Source: Hydrogenophaga sp.
Lineage (GTDB): Bacteria > Pseudomonadota > Gammaproteobacteria > Burkholderiales > Burkholderiaceae_C
Assembly (NCBI GenBank): GCA_020047875.1
Contig: JAIFNE010000187.1
Location: 1 to 16,599, forward strand
Direction of reading: 5' to 3'
Length of the DNA stretch: 16,599 nt
Part shown: positions 7,581 through 16,496 of the stretch, piece by piece
How positions within the stretch are numbered: position 1 is the stretch's first letter
Layout: every line of letters begins with the position of its first letter
Made by a program: the position numbers and the translations under genes
Notes under the pieces: model-generated
What the model was told of the DNA's origin: nothing
What the model saw: the letters and a program-made list of their open reading frames with translations, nothing else
Databases searched by the model: none

Positions 7581-7647
7581 CACCATCCCATCCGTCAAAT
7601 AACCGCCCGCTGCCCGATCGTGGCAGCGCGGCCCATGGAGAATCCGA

Positions 7648-8535
7648 ATGGCAATTACCGCAAGCATGGTGGCAGAACTGCGCGCCAAAACCGATGCGCC
7701 CATGATGGAATGCAAGCGAGCCTTGACCGAAGCCGAAGGCGACATGGTCAAGGCTGAAGAGTTGCTCCGCGTCAAGCTGGGCACCAAGGCCGGCAAGGCC
7801 GCAGGCCGCGTGACGGCCGAAGGTGTGGTCGCCAGCGCGATCGCCGGCAACACCGGCGCCCTGATCGAAGTCAACTGCGAAACCGACTTCGTGACCAAGA
7901 ACGACAGTTTCCTGGCGCTGGCCAACGCCGCAGCGTCCCTGGTGGCCGAGCACAACCCTGCCGACGTGGCTGCGCTGGGTGCGCTGCCCTACAGTCAGGA
8001 CGGCTTTGGCCCATCTCTGGAAGATGTGCGTACCGGTTTGATTGGCAAGATCGGCGAGAACATGAGCTTTCGCCGTTTCAAGCGCTACAGCAATGGCGGG
8101 CAGCTTGCCAGCTACCTGCACGGCACCCGAATTGGTGTGGTGGTGGAGTTTGAAGGCGACGAGGTTGCTGCGAAAGACACCGCGATGCACATCGCAGCCA
8201 TGAAGCCCGTGGCCCTGACCAGCGCCGACGTGCCTGCCGAGCTGATCGAGAAGGAGCGCTCGGTCGCCACCGCCAAGGCAGCCGAGTCGGGCAAGCCAGC
8301 CGACATCGCTGCCAAGATGATTGAAGGTTCGGTGCAGAAATACCTCAAGGAGGTGTCACTGTTCAACCAGACGTTCGTCAAAAACGACAAGCTGACTGTG
8401 GAGCAGATGCTCAAGGCCGCAGGTACCACCGTCAAGGGCTTCACCCTGTACGTGGTGGGCGAAGGCATTGAGAAGAAAGTGGACGACTTTGCCGCCGAGG
8501 TGGCCGCGCAGGTCGCAGCAGCCAAGGGCGCCTGA
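7648..8535 (+). CDS. tsf: Translation elongation factor Ts
   Basis: Guanine-nucleotide exchange factor that reloads EF-Tu with GTP. The 295-residue protein (E. coli 283) begins with the UBA-like domain; TDAPMMECKRAL at 15-26 corresponds to TGAGMMDCKKAL of E. coli. It carries the EF-Tu-contacting TDFV motif at 79-82 within NCETDFV, so D80 and F81 keep the E. coli positions. GKIGENMSFRR and HGTRIGVVVEF mark the core subdomains. ATG 7648 has GGAG at a 7-nt spacing. It follows rpsB behind the hairpin at 7559-7580. Confidence 0.98.
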   Translation: MAITASMVAELRAKTDAPMMECKRALTEAEGDMVKAEELLRVKLGTKAGKAAGRVTAEGVVASAIAGNTGALIEVNCETDFVTKNDSFLALANAAASLVAEHNPADVAALGALPYSQDGFGPSLEDVRTGLIGKIGENMSFRRFKRYSNGGQLASYLHGTRIGVVVEFEGDEVAAKDTAMHIAAMKPVALTSADVPAELIEKERSVATAKAAESGKPADIAAKMIEGSVQKYLKEVSLFNQTFVKNDKLTVEQMLKAAGTTVKGFTLYVVGEGIEKKVDDFAAEVAAQVAAAKGA

Positions 8536-8656
8536 GCGTCTGCGGGTCGCCTTTGGCGGCCTGTCTAGCCAAGGCGCCGAGCCTGGCCCGGCTTGGGCCG
8601 CCTCGCTACACTCTGAGGGTTGCGAGCTTGTCACCTGGAAATCCTGAAAGTTGTTT

Positions 8657-9367
8657 ATGCCTGCCTACAAGCGGATTCTGCTGAAACTGTCGGGCGAAGC
8701 CCTCATGGGCGACGATGCGTTTGGCATCAACCGGGCAACCATCGTTCGCATGGTTGAGGAAATCGCTGACGTCACGCGGCTGGGGGTCGAGGTTGCGATC
8801 GTCATCGGCGGCGGCAACATTTTTCGCGGCGTCGCGGGCGGTTCGGTCGGCATGGACCGTGCCACCGCCGATTACATGGGCATGCTCGCCACGGTGATGA
8901 ATTCGCTGGCGCTGGCTGACACGATGGACAAGGCCGGTCTGATCGCGCGGGTGATGTCGGCGATCGCCATTGAACAGGTGGTCGAGCCGTATGTGCGGCC
9001 CAAGGCCCTGCAGTACCTGGAAGAGGGCAAGGTGGTGGTGTTCGCGGCCGGCACCGGGAATCCTTTTTTCACCACCGACACGGCGGCGGCGTTGCGCGGT
9101 GCCGAGATCGGCGCCGAGATTGTGCTGAAGGCCACCAAGGTCGATGGCGTTTACTCCGCCGATCCGAACAAGGACCCGTCGGCCACGCGCTACACCAGCA
9201 TTTCTTTCGACGAGGCCATTGCCCGCAACCTGCAGGTGATGGACGCCACCGCGTTCGCGCTGTGCCGGGATCAGCGGTTGCCAGTCAAGGTGTTTTCGAT
9301 CTTCAAGCCGGGCGCCCTGCGCAGGGTGGTGCTGGGTGAGGACGAGGGCACGCTGGTGCACGTTTGA
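8657..9367 (+). CDS. pyrH: UMP kinase (uridylate kinase)
   Basis: Phosphorylates UMP to UDP, an essential step of pyrimidine nucleotide synthesis; bacterial enzymes are hexamers of the amino-acid-kinase fold controlled by GTP and UTP. The 236-residue protein has KLSGEAL at 10-16, IGGGNIFRG at 50-58 (nucleotide and UMP binding), and GTGNPFFTTDTAA from 132, followed by KATKVDGVYSADP. ATG 8657 is preferred, with GAAAG 6 nt upstream; a TTG at 8651 would add two residues. The 121-nt gap after tsf contains imperfect GC-rich inverted repeats, such as GGCCC/GGGCC at 8585-8599, without a T tract, and a weak TACACT (8607-8612) that could be a -10 but has no -35. Confidence 0.97.
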   Translation: MPAYKRILLKLSGEALMGDDAFGINRATIVRMVEEIADVTRLGVEVAIVIGGGNIFRGVAGGSVGMDRATADYMGMLATVMNSLALADTMDKAGLIARVMSAIAIEQVVEPYVRPKALQYLEEGKVVVFAAGTGNPFFTTDTAAALRGAEIGAEIVLKATKVDGVYSADPNKDPSATRYTSISFDEAIARNLQVMDATAFALCRDQRLPVKVFSIFKPGALRRVVLGEDEGTLVHV

Positions 9368-9423
9368 GTAGGCCCGCTGTCTGGCCAAGGGCCGGGGCAG
9401 ATTGCCATTTCTGAGGAGTTTTC

Positions 9424-9984
9424 ATGAGCATTCCCGAGATTCGACAAACCACCGAGCACAAGATGCACCAGTCGGTGGAGTCGTTCAAGCAAGGTCTGAC
9501 CAGGATTCGCACCGGTCGCGCCAACCCCCAGTTGCTGGACACGGTGCATGTGGATTACTACGGCTCCATGCTGCCCTTGTCGCAGGTGGCGAACCTCTCG
9601 TTGCTGGATGCGCGCACGATCGGCGTTGCACCCTGGGAGAAGGGCATGGGCGCGAAAATCGAGAAGGCGATTCGCGAGTCGGATCTCGGCCTGAACCCGT
9701 CAAGCCAGGGCGATCTCATTCGCGTGCCGATGCCGGCCATGACCGAGGAGCGCCGCAAGGAGCTCACCAAGGTGGTGCGCAACGAGGGCGAGTCGGCCAA
9801 GATTGCCATTCGCAACTTGCGTCGCGACGCCAACGAAGCGGTGAAGAAGCTGGTCAAGGACAAGCTGGCATCCGAAGACGATGAGCGCCGCGCGCACGAC
9901 GACGTGCAAAAGCTGACCGATCGCGTGATCAATGAGGTGGACCGGCTGGTGGCCGCCAAGGAACAGGACATCATGGAGGTGTGA
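9424..9984 (+). CDS. frr: Ribosome recycling factor
   Basis: With EF-G, splits the post-termination ribosome. The 186-residue length is typical (E. coli 185). The protein shows LTRIRTGRANPQLLD near residue 25, a central beta domain, RNLRRDANE from R130 (the region that contacts 23S rRNA), and the C-terminal helix with SEDDERRAHDDVQKLTD. ATG 9424 has GAGGAG about 5 nt upstream, a strong ribosome-binding site. It follows pyrH by 56 nt, the usual pyrH-frr pairing, and is probably co-transcribed with it. Confidence 0.98.
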   Translation: MSIPEIRQTTEHKMHQSVESFKQGLTRIRTGRANPQLLDTVHVDYYGSMLPLSQVANLSLLDARTIGVAPWEKGMGAKIEKAIRESDLGLNPSSQGDLIRVPMPAMTEERRKELTKVVRNEGESAKIAIRNLRRDANEAVKKLVKDKLASEDDERRAHDDVQKLTDRVINEVDRLVAAKEQDIMEV

Positions 9985-10023
9985 GGCGCTTTTGCTTCCC
10001 GCTGCCTGCCCCACTTGGTCACG

Positions 10024-10776
10024 ATGAACCCGCTTCCATCCCTGCCCGAAACTGGCTCGTCTCCCGTGCCGCGTCACGTGGCGATCGTCATGGACGGCAA
10101 CGGTCGCTGGGCTCATCGGCGGCACCTGCCCAGGGTGGCTGGACACAAGCAGGGCGTGGAGGCGCTGCGCCGCGTGGTCAAGGCGTGCATCGAGCGCGGG
10201 GTCAAGGTGCTCACCGTGTTCGCGTTTTCGTCCGAGAACTGGAGCCGTCCACAGGCTGAGGTGGCGGGCCTGCTTGACTTGCTGGCGTTTGTGTTGAGGC
10301 ACGAGGTGGACAAATTGGCCGAGGCCGGTGTGCGGCTGCACTTCCCCGGTGACCGCCGCGGCCTGTCGGAGCGGGTGGTGCAGGGTCTGGCGGCGGCCGA
10401 GTCGGGTACCGAGAACAACCATCGGCTGGTGCTCAACGTCTGCTTCAACTACGGCGGCCGCTGGGACATTGCGCAGGCGGCGCGGCGGCTGGCGGCCGAG
10501 GGGCGAGAGATCACCGAGAAGAGCCTGAGCGAAGCCACCTCGCTGGCCCATGTGGGTGATCCCGATCTGATGATCCGCACCGGTGGCGAGATGCGCATCA
10601 GCAACTTCCTGCTGTGGCAGTCGGCCTACACCGAGCTGGTGTTCTCGCCGTGCCTGTGGCCCGACTTCGATGCCGAGGAGCTGGACAGAGCCCTCGCTGC
10701 TTTTGCCGAGCGCGAGCGGCGTTTTGGTCAGACCGGTGAACAGATCAGGCCGGCAGCAGGGCAACACTATGCTTAA
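10024..10776 (+). CDS. uppS: Undecaprenyl diphosphate synthase (cis-prenyltransferase)
   Basis: Adds isopentenyl units to farnesyl diphosphate in cis to make C55 undecaprenyl diphosphate, the lipid carrier for peptidoglycan and surface polysaccharides. The 250-residue protein (E. coli 253) has the catalytic IVMDGNGRWA at 21-30 with D24, FAFSSENWSRP, and the diphosphate-binding RTGGEMRISN at 185-194 followed by FLLWQSAYTEL. ATG 10024 is chosen; a TTG at 10015 would add three residues. Neither has a clear Shine-Dalgarno, so translation may depend on frr, which ends 39 nt upstream. Its last codons overlap the start of cdsA by 8 nt. Confidence 0.97.
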   Translation: MNPLPSLPETGSSPVPRHVAIVMDGNGRWAHRRHLPRVAGHKQGVEALRRVVKACIERGVKVLTVFAFSSENWSRPQAEVAGLLDLLAFVLRHEVDKLAEAGVRLHFPGDRRGLSERVVQGLAAAESGTENNHRLVLNVCFNYGGRWDIAQAARRLAAEGREITEKSLSEATSLAHVGDPDLMIRTGGEMRISNFLLWQSAYTELVFSPCLWPDFDAEELDRALAAFAERERRFGQTGEQIRPAAGQHYA

Positions 10777-11602
10777 GCAGCGGCTCATCACGGCCCTGCT
10801 TATGCTGGCCGTGGTGCTGCCCGCGCTGTTTTATCCGCGCATCGAGCCCTTCGGCGCGCTCTCGCTGTTGCTGATCATGGCGGCTTGTTGGGAGTGGTCT
10901 CGGCTGAACGGCTGCCGCCCAGTGACTGCTGCGCTGATCGGCGTCGGGCTGGGCGTGCTTCTGCTGGTTTTCTGGTCGGCTGGCGGGCTGGCACACGGCT
11001 GGCGTGTGCTTTGGCTTGCGCTGGCGCCCGTCTGGGTGTTGCTGGTGGTGGCGATGCTCTCGCGCGGTGTGGCGGCCTGGGTTGCCTGGCCTGCGGCGCT
11101 GCGTCTGGTGGTCGGGCTGACGCTGATCGCCTGCGCGTGGCTGGCCCTGGTGCAGGCGCGCCAGATCGGGCTGGAGTTTTTGCTGTCTGTGCTTACCCTG
11201 GTCTGGATGGCCGACGTGGCCGCCTATTTCGGGGGCAAGACGTTCGGGCGCCGCAAGTTGGCTCCCGCCGTGAGCCCGGGCAAGACCTGGGAGGGCGCGA
11301 TCAGTGGTGCGCTTGGCGTGCTGCTTCTTGCAGGCGTATGGCTGGTGGCCGACGCCCGTGGGTTGGGTGGTGGTGGCAGCCTTTACGCCAGGCTCTGGTC
11401 GTTGGGCCCGGTGCTCGCGCTGGTCAGCCTGTCGTTTCTCATCGCGATGAGTGTGGCGGGCGATCTGGTCGAGTCTTTGGTGAAGCGCAGCGCAGGGGCC
11501 AAAGATTCCAGCCGGTTGTTGCCGGGGCATGGTGGAGTGCTCGACCGTGTCGATGCCTTGCTGCCCGTGCTGCCGTTGTCCATGATGCTTGTCACTTTTT
11601 GA
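10769..11602 (+). CDS. cdsA: Phosphatidate cytidylyltransferase (CDP-diglyceride synthase)
   Basis: Inner-membrane enzyme that makes CDP-diacylglycerol from phosphatidate and CTP, the branch point of phospholipid synthesis. The 277-residue protein is almost all hydrophobic helices (about seven or eight membrane segments) and has the complete C-terminal CdsA signature: SLVKR at 236-240, KDSSRLLPGHGG at 245-256 and LDR at 258-260. WMADVAAYFGGKTFG and SPGKTWEG precede it, also typical. ATG 10769 has AGGG 7 nt upstream and overlaps the uppS stop by 8 nt (ATGCTTAA), which points to coupled translation. Confidence 0.96.
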   Translation: MLKQRLITALLMLAVVLPALFYPRIEPFGALSLLLIMAACWEWSRLNGCRPVTAALIGVGLGVLLLVFWSAGGLAHGWRVLWLALAPVWVLLVVAMLSRGVAAWVAWPAALRLVVGLTLIACAWLALVQARQIGLEFLLSVLTLVWMADVAAYFGGKTFGRRKLAPAVSPGKTWEGAISGALGVLLLAGVWLVADARGLGGGGSLYARLWSLGPVLALVSLSFLIAMSVAGDLVESLVKRSAGAKDSSRLLPGHGGVLDRVDALLPVLPLSMMLVTF

Positions 11603-11606
11603 ATCC

Positions 11607-12791
11607 ATGTCTCTATTGCAGCGCGTCACGGTTTTGGGCTCTACCGGCTCGGTGGGCAGTAACACCCTGGATGTCATGTCGCGGCACCCGGAGCGCTTCC
11701 AGGCCTTTGCTCTCACCGCCGCCACGCAGGTGGATGCCCTGTTGGCCCAATGCCAGCGATTTTTGCCGCGTTATGCGGTGATGGTCAGTGAGCCGCATGC
11801 CGCTGAATTGCGGTCGCGTCTTCGCGAGTTGGCGCTGCCCGTGGAGGTTCTGTCTGGTCCTCAGGCTTTGTGTGAGGTCAGCGCTGCGCCTGAGGTGCAG
11901 ACGGTGATGGCGGCCATCGTGGGTGCAGCCGGTTTGGCGCCGGCGCTGGCGGCCGCACGCGCGGGGAAGAAGCTGCTGCTGGCGAACAAGGAGTCGCTGG
12001 TGGTGGGCGGCGACCTGTTCATGGACGCGGTGCGCCAGGGTGGCGCCACCTTGCTGCCGATCGACAGCGAGCACTCGGCGATTTTTCAGTCGCTGCCTGC
12101 CGATTCCTCGACCTGGTCGCGCCAAGTGGAAAAGATTGTGCTCACCGCCTCGGGAGGGCCGTTTCGCAGCCGCGATCCCGCCACCTTGGGCGATGTCACG
12201 CCAGATCAGGCCTGTGCACATCCCAACTGGGTCATGGGTCGCAAGATATCGGTCGACTCGGCCACCATGATGAACAAGGCGCTGGAGGTGATTGAAGCGC
12301 ATTACCTGTTCGCCGTGGCGCCAGCGCAGATCGAGGTGGTGATCCACCCGCAAAGCGTCATTCATTCCATGGTGCAGTACCACGACCGCTCGGTGGTGGC
12401 GCAACTGGGCACGGCAGACATGCGTGTGCCCATTGCCTACGGGCTGTCTTGGCCGGAGCGCATGGCCTCCGGTGCGGCGGCGCTGGACTTCAGCACGATT
12501 GGCGCCCTGACGTTTGAGGCACCTGACCCCGGGCGCTTCCCAGGTCTGGGCCTGGCCTGGGAGGCGCTGGCAGGCCCAAGCGGCACCACCGCCGTGCTCA
12601 ATGCGGCAAACGAGGTGGCGGTGGCCGCCTTCCTGGCGCAGGGTTTGCGCTTTGACCGCATTCACGCGGTCAACCATGCAACTTTGTCTGCCTTGTTGCC
12701 CTCCAAGCCGCAGTCGTTGAACGACCTGCTGGCGATTGACGGGGAAGCGCGTGCGCTGGCGCGTGAGCTGGTTCTGCGCTTCGCAGCCTGA
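11607..12791 (+). CDS. dxr: 1-deoxy-D-xylulose 5-phosphate reductoisomerase
   Basis: Second enzyme of the MEP pathway: converts DXP to 2-C-methyl-D-erythritol 4-phosphate with NADPH and a divalent metal, feeding isoprenoids such as the UppS substrate; it is the fosmidomycin target. The 394-residue protein has the NADPH loop GSTGSVGSNTL (11-21), ANKESLVVGG, PIDSEHSAIFQ with metal ligands D153 and E155, LTASGGPF, and SVDSATMMNKALE ending at the third metal ligand E227. ATG 11607 lies 4 nt after the cdsA stop and has no Shine-Dalgarno; a TTG at 11589 inside cdsA would add six residues. Coupling to cdsA translation is likely. Confidence 0.97.
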   Translation: MSLLQRVTVLGSTGSVGSNTLDVMSRHPERFQAFALTAATQVDALLAQCQRFLPRYAVMVSEPHAAELRSRLRELALPVEVLSGPQALCEVSAAPEVQTVMAAIVGAAGLAPALAAARAGKKLLLANKESLVVGGDLFMDAVRQGGATLLPIDSEHSAIFQSLPADSSTWSRQVEKIVLTASGGPFRSRDPATLGDVTPDQACAHPNWVMGRKISVDSATMMNKALEVIEAHYLFAVAPAQIEVVIHPQSVIHSMVQYHDRSVVAQLGTADMRVPIAYGLSWPERMASGAAALDFSTIGALTFEAPDPGRFPGLGLAWEALAGPSGTTAVLNAANEVAVAAFLAQGLRFDRIHAVNHATLSALLPSKPQSLNDLLAIDGEARALARELVLRFAA

Positions 12792-12820
12792 TTTTTTGTT
12801 TACTTGTCCCAAACCACCCC

Positions 12821-14185
12821 ATGTTCACACTGGTTGCCTTTGTTGTAGCGCTCGGACTGCTCATTGCGGTGCATGAGTATGGGCACTACCGCGTGGCCGT
12901 GGCCTGCGGTGTGAAGGTGCTGCGCTTTTCGGTGGGTTTCGGCAAACCGCTGCTGACGTGGCGCCGCAAGGACAGCCCCACCGAGTTTGTGCTCGGCATG
13001 CTGCCGCTCGGCGGCTATGTGCGCATGCTGGACGAGCGCGAGGCGCCGGTGGACCCCGCCGAGCGTCACCTGGCTTTCAACACGCAGCCACTGCGCTCGC
13101 GCGCTGCCATCGTGGCGGCGGGCCCGCTGGCCAATCTGCTGCTGGCCGTCCTGCTGTACGCGGTGGTCAACTGGACTGGCGTCGAAGAGCCCAAGCCGGT
13201 GCTGGGCTCACCGGTGGCGTCCTCGCTGGCCGATCGTGCAGGTCTTCGTGGTGGTGAGTGGGTGTTGCAGATGGCGCGGCCTGACGAGACGCCAAGCGAC
13301 GTGAGTTCGTTCGACGATCTGCGCTGGCGGCTTACCCAGGCCGCCCTGTCCAGCGAAGACCTCACGCTCTGGGTGTCGGACACCGAGGGCGGCAGTGCAC
13401 GTGCTGTGAACTTGCCGTTGACGGAACTCGATGTGCGCGAGGCCGACGCGAGTTTGTTTCAGCGCATTGGCATCGTTGGGCCCTGGAGCGAGCCGGTGGT
13501 GGGCAATGTGATGGCTGGGGGTGCAGCCTCAGCGGCGGGCTTGCGCGAAGGCGACCGGGTGCTCAAGGTCGACGGGCAGCCGGTGGGCGACGGCCAGCGT
13601 TTGCGTGCCCTGATCCGGGCTGGCGTTGGGCCGTCGGGGCAGGCGGTCGAGCAGCGCTGGGAAGTTCGCCGCGGTGAGCAGGCGGTGGCCATTGTGGTCA
13701 AGCCCGCGCCAGAGCAGCAAGACGGGGCTTGGGTCGGCCGTGTCGGCGCTTACATTGGTGCTGCGCCTGAGATGATGACGGTGCGCTTTGGGCCGCTGGA
13801 CGGCCTGTGGCAAGGTGCCGTGCGCACGGTGGAGGTTTCCTGGCTCACCCTCAAGATGATGGGGCGCATGGTGATCGGCGAGGCCTCGCTCAAAAACCTC
13901 AGCGGGCCCATCACCATTGCCGACTATGCGGGCAAATCGGCCAGCCTGGGGATTACCTCTTACCTGCTGTTTTTGGCCCTGATCAGTGTGAGTCTGGGGG
14001 TGCTGAACCTGCTGCCGTTGCCGGTCCTTGATGGGGGGCACCTGATGTATTATCTTTGGGAGGGTGTGACCGGGCGCAGTGTGAGTGATGCTTGGATGGA
14101 GCGCCTGCAGCGCGGTGGTGTCGCCCTCCTGGTGGCGCTCATGGCCGTCGCCTTGTTCAACGATGTGGCCCGCCTGTTGGGCTGA
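12821..14185 (+). CDS. rseP: RIP metalloprotease RseP (site-2 protease)
   Basis: Inner-membrane zinc protease that cleaves the transmembrane anti-sigma factor RseA after DegS and so releases sigma-E; it also clears signal-peptide remnants. The 454-residue length matches E. coli (450). The first membrane helix contains the zinc motif HEYGH at 18-22. Two PDZ domains follow (about 127-210 and 220-305, the second with AGLREGDRVLKVDGQPV), and the last membrane part carries NLLPLPVLDGGH with the third zinc ligand D404. ATG 12821 is 29 nt after dxr, preceded by a pyrimidine- and A-rich stretch with no Shine-Dalgarno; no better start is visible. Its place before bamA is standard. Confidence 0.96.
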   Translation: MFTLVAFVVALGLLIAVHEYGHYRVAVACGVKVLRFSVGFGKPLLTWRRKDSPTEFVLGMLPLGGYVRMLDEREAPVDPAERHLAFNTQPLRSRAAIVAAGPLANLLLAVLLYAVVNWTGVEEPKPVLGSPVASSLADRAGLRGGEWVLQMARPDETPSDVSSFDDLRWRLTQAALSSEDLTLWVSDTEGGSARAVNLPLTELDVREADASLFQRIGIVGPWSEPVVGNVMAGGAASAAGLREGDRVLKVDGQPVGDGQRLRALIRAGVGPSGQAVEQRWEVRRGEQAVAIVVKPAPEQQDGAWVGRVGAYIGAAPEMMTVRFGPLDGLWQGAVRTVEVSWLTLKMMGRMVIGEASLKNLSGPITIADYAGKSASLGITSYLLFLALISVSLGVLNLLPLPVLDGGHLMYYLWEGVTGRSVSDAWMERLQRGGVALLVALMAVALFNDVARLLG

Positions 14186-14198
14186 ACATTTCCTTCTC

Positions 14199-16496
14199 AT
14201 GAAAAAAATCACGATGGGTCTGCGTGGCCTGACCTGGTCGGTGCTCGCGTCTTCTCTGCTCGCGGCCTTGCCTGCCTGGGCGGTGGACCCATTCACAGTG
14301 CGCGACATTCGCATTGAGGGTCTGCAGCGCATCGAGCCTGGCACCGTGTTTGCCTCGCTGCCATTTCGCATTGGCGATCAGTACAACGACGACAAGGGCT
14401 CGACCGCCATCCGCTCGTTGTTCGGCCTTGGTTTGTTCAGCGATGTGCGCTTGCAGGTCAATGGCGATGTGCTGGTGGTGATCGTGGAAGAGCGCCCCTC
14501 GGTTGCCGACGTGAGCTTCTCCGGCATCAAGGAATTCGATGCCGAGGTACTGAAGAAGTCGCTGCGCGATATCGGCCTGACCGAAGGGCGGCCGTTCGAC
14601 AAAGCGCTGGCCGATCGGGCCGAGCAGGAACTCAAGCGCCAGTACATCAACCGCAGCATGTATGCCGCGCAGGTGGTGACCACCGTCACGCCGGCTGATC
14701 GCAACCGGGTCAGTCTGAATTTCAGCGTCACCGAGGGCGACGTGGCGAAAATCAAAGACATTCGTATCGTTGGGAATCAGGCGTTTTCCGAGTCCACGTT
14801 GCGCGGCCTCTTTGATCTGAGCGACGGCGGATGGCTGACCTGGTACACCAAGTCCGACCGCTACTCGCGCGCCAAACTCAACGCCGACCTTGAAAGTCTG
14901 CGGTCTTACTACCTCACCCGTGGCTTCCTGGAGTTCCGCATCGACTCCACGCAGGTGGCGATCGATCCGGGCAAGGAAGACATGACGATCACCATCAACA
15001 TCGTCGAAGGCAACCGCTTCGTGGTGTCGTCGGTGGCACTGCAGGGCGACTACTTGGGCAAGGAGGCCGAGTTTCAGTCCCTGGTGGCCTTGCGCGCCGG
15101 TGAGGCTTACAACGCGGAAGATGTGTCCAACACGGTGAAGGCGTTCACCGATTACTTTGGTTCGTTTGGCTACGCGTTCGCTCAGGTGGAAGCGGTGCCC
15201 GAGATCGACCGTGTGAACAACCGTGTGGCGTTCGTGTTGCGCGCCCAGCCGTCCCGCCGCGTGTATGTGCGTCGCATCAACATCGAGGGCAACGACCGCA
15301 CCCGCGACGAGGTGATTCGTCGCGAGTTCCGCCAGCTGGAATCGGCCTGGTACGACAGCGACCGCATCCGCCTCTCCCGCGACCGGGTGGACCGCCTGGG
15401 CTTCTTTACCCAGGTGGGCGTGGAAACCCAGCCCGTGCCTGGCTCGCCCGATCAGGTGGATCTCATGCTTTCGGTGGCCGAGAAGCCCACGGGCAACCTG
15501 ACCCTGGGCGCCGGCTATGGACAGGCCGACGGACTCTCGCTGATCGCCGGTATCAAGCAGGAAAACGTGTTCGGCTCAGGCAACTACCTGGGTCTGGATC
15601 TGAATACCAGCAAGTTCAACCGCCAGTTCGTGCTCAGCACGACCAACCCGTATTTCACCCCCGACGGCATTTCGCGGACGTTTGACCTGTACTACCGCAC
15701 GACCACGCCGTTCACCGAGCAGGGCGGCGACTACCGTCTTATCACGCCTGGTGTGTCGGTGCGCTTTGGTGTTCCCTTCACCGAGCAAGACACCATTTTC
15801 TTTGGCATTGGCGCCGAGCAGACCGAGATCGAGACGGGCACCAACATTCCGGCCGCTTATCTGAAATACGCAACCGATTTCGGTTTCAAGAGCACCTCGA
15901 TTCCCCTGACCCTGGGCTGGAGTCGCGACAACCGCGACAGTGCGCTGGTGCCCACCACGGGCCGGCTGCAGCGGGTCAACGGCGAGTTGGGTGTTGCCGG
16001 CGATACCCGTTACGTCAAGCTGGGTTACCAGTTCCAGCAGTACCTGCCGCTGAGCAAGCAGTACACCCTGGCCTTCAATGCCGATGTGGGCTGGGGCAAG
16101 GGCATCGGTGGCCGTCCGTTCCCGGTGTTCAAGAACTATTTCGGTGGCGGTCTGGGTTCGGTGCGCGGTTTCGACCAGGGCACGCTGGGCCCGCGCGACA
16201 TCACCGGGTCTTTCATTGGCGGGCCCAAGAAGGTGGGGTTGAACGTCGAGTTCATCGCGCCGTTCCCGGGTGCCGGCAACGACCGGACGCTGCGCGTGTT
16301 CGGCTTCTTTGATGTGGGCAATGTGTACGGTGAAAGCGACAAGCTGACATTCAGCGACATGCGCTCCTCGGTCGGCGTCGGCCTGAGCTGGATTTCGCCC
16401 ATCGGACCGCTGCGCTTTGCTTACGCCAATCCGGTGCGGAAATTTGCCGGCGATAGAATCCAAAAATTCCAGTTCCAGATCGGTACATCCTTCTGA
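14199..16496 (+). CDS. bamA: Outer membrane protein assembly factor BamA
   Basis: Central Omp85 component of the BAM complex, which folds and inserts beta-barrel proteins in the outer membrane. The 765-residue precursor has a signal peptide (1-28, ending PAWA before VDPF), five POTRA domains beginning near residues 32, 99, 180, 270 and 352, and a C-terminal barrel from about 427. The conserved barrel motif VRGF is at 655-658 (SVRGFDQGTLGP), and the protein ends in aromatic phenylalanine (FQIGTSF), as expected of an outer-membrane barrel. It is 45 residues shorter than E. coli BamA, the difference lying in the barrel, probably its loops. ATG 14199 starts the signal peptide; the frame remains open upstream inside rseP but that is not coding. 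Gap to rseP 13 nt without a Shine-Dalgarno. Confidence 0.97.
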   Translation: MKKITMGLRGLTWSVLASSLLAALPAWAVDPFTVRDIRIEGLQRIEPGTVFASLPFRIGDQYNDDKGSTAIRSLFGLGLFSDVRLQVNGDVLVVIVEERPSVADVSFSGIKEFDAEVLKKSLRDIGLTEGRPFDKALADRAEQELKRQYINRSMYAAQVVTTVTPADRNRVSLNFSVTEGDVAKIKDIRIVGNQAFSESTLRGLFDLSDGGWLTWYTKSDRYSRAKLNADLESLRSYYLTRGFLEFRIDSTQVAIDPGKEDMTITINIVEGNRFVVSSVALQGDYLGKEAEFQSLVALRAGEAYNAEDVSNTVKAFTDYFGSFGYAFAQVEAVPEIDRVNNRVAFVLRAQPSRRVYVRRINIEGNDRTRDEVIRREFRQLESAWYDSDRIRLSRDRVDRLGFFTQVGVETQPVPGSPDQVDLMLSVAEKPTGNLTLGAGYGQADGLSLIAGIKQENVFGSGNYLGLDLNTSKFNRQFVLSTTNPYFTPDGISRTFDLYYRTTTPFTEQGGDYRLITPGVSVRFGVPFTEQDTIFFGIGAEQTEIETGTNIPAAYLKYATDFGFKSTSIPLTLGWSRDNRDSALVPTTGRLQRVNGELGVAGDTRYVKLGYQFQQYLPLSKQYTLAFNADVGWGKGIGGRPFPVFKNYFGGGLGSVRGFDQGTLGPRDITGSFIGGPKKVGLNVEFIAPFPGAGNDRTLRVFGFFDVGNVYGESDKLTFSDMRSSVGVGLSWISPIGPLRFAYANPVRKFAGDRIQKFQFQIGTSF

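Noticed and set aside
10745..11725. 326-codon minus-strand open frame opposite cdsA
   Set aside because: Low-complexity Gln/Arg/His/Pro composition, antisense to a membrane protein gene with the complete CdsA signature.
12774..12797. Terminator between dxr and rseP (CTGCG-CTT-CGCAG then TTTTTT)
   Set aside because: The stem is only 5 bp and five bases separate it from the T run, so efficient intrinsic termination is unlikely; rseP would also be left without a visible promoter.
11613..12812. 399-codon minus-strand open frame opposite dxr
   Set aside because: Fully antisense to dxr with the same Gln/Arg/His-rich composition seen in other antisense frames here; no ribosome-binding site or motif.
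14085..14198. Upstream extension of the bamA frame into rseP
   Set aside because: It overlaps the rseP coding end, and a normal signal peptide begins at ATG 14199.
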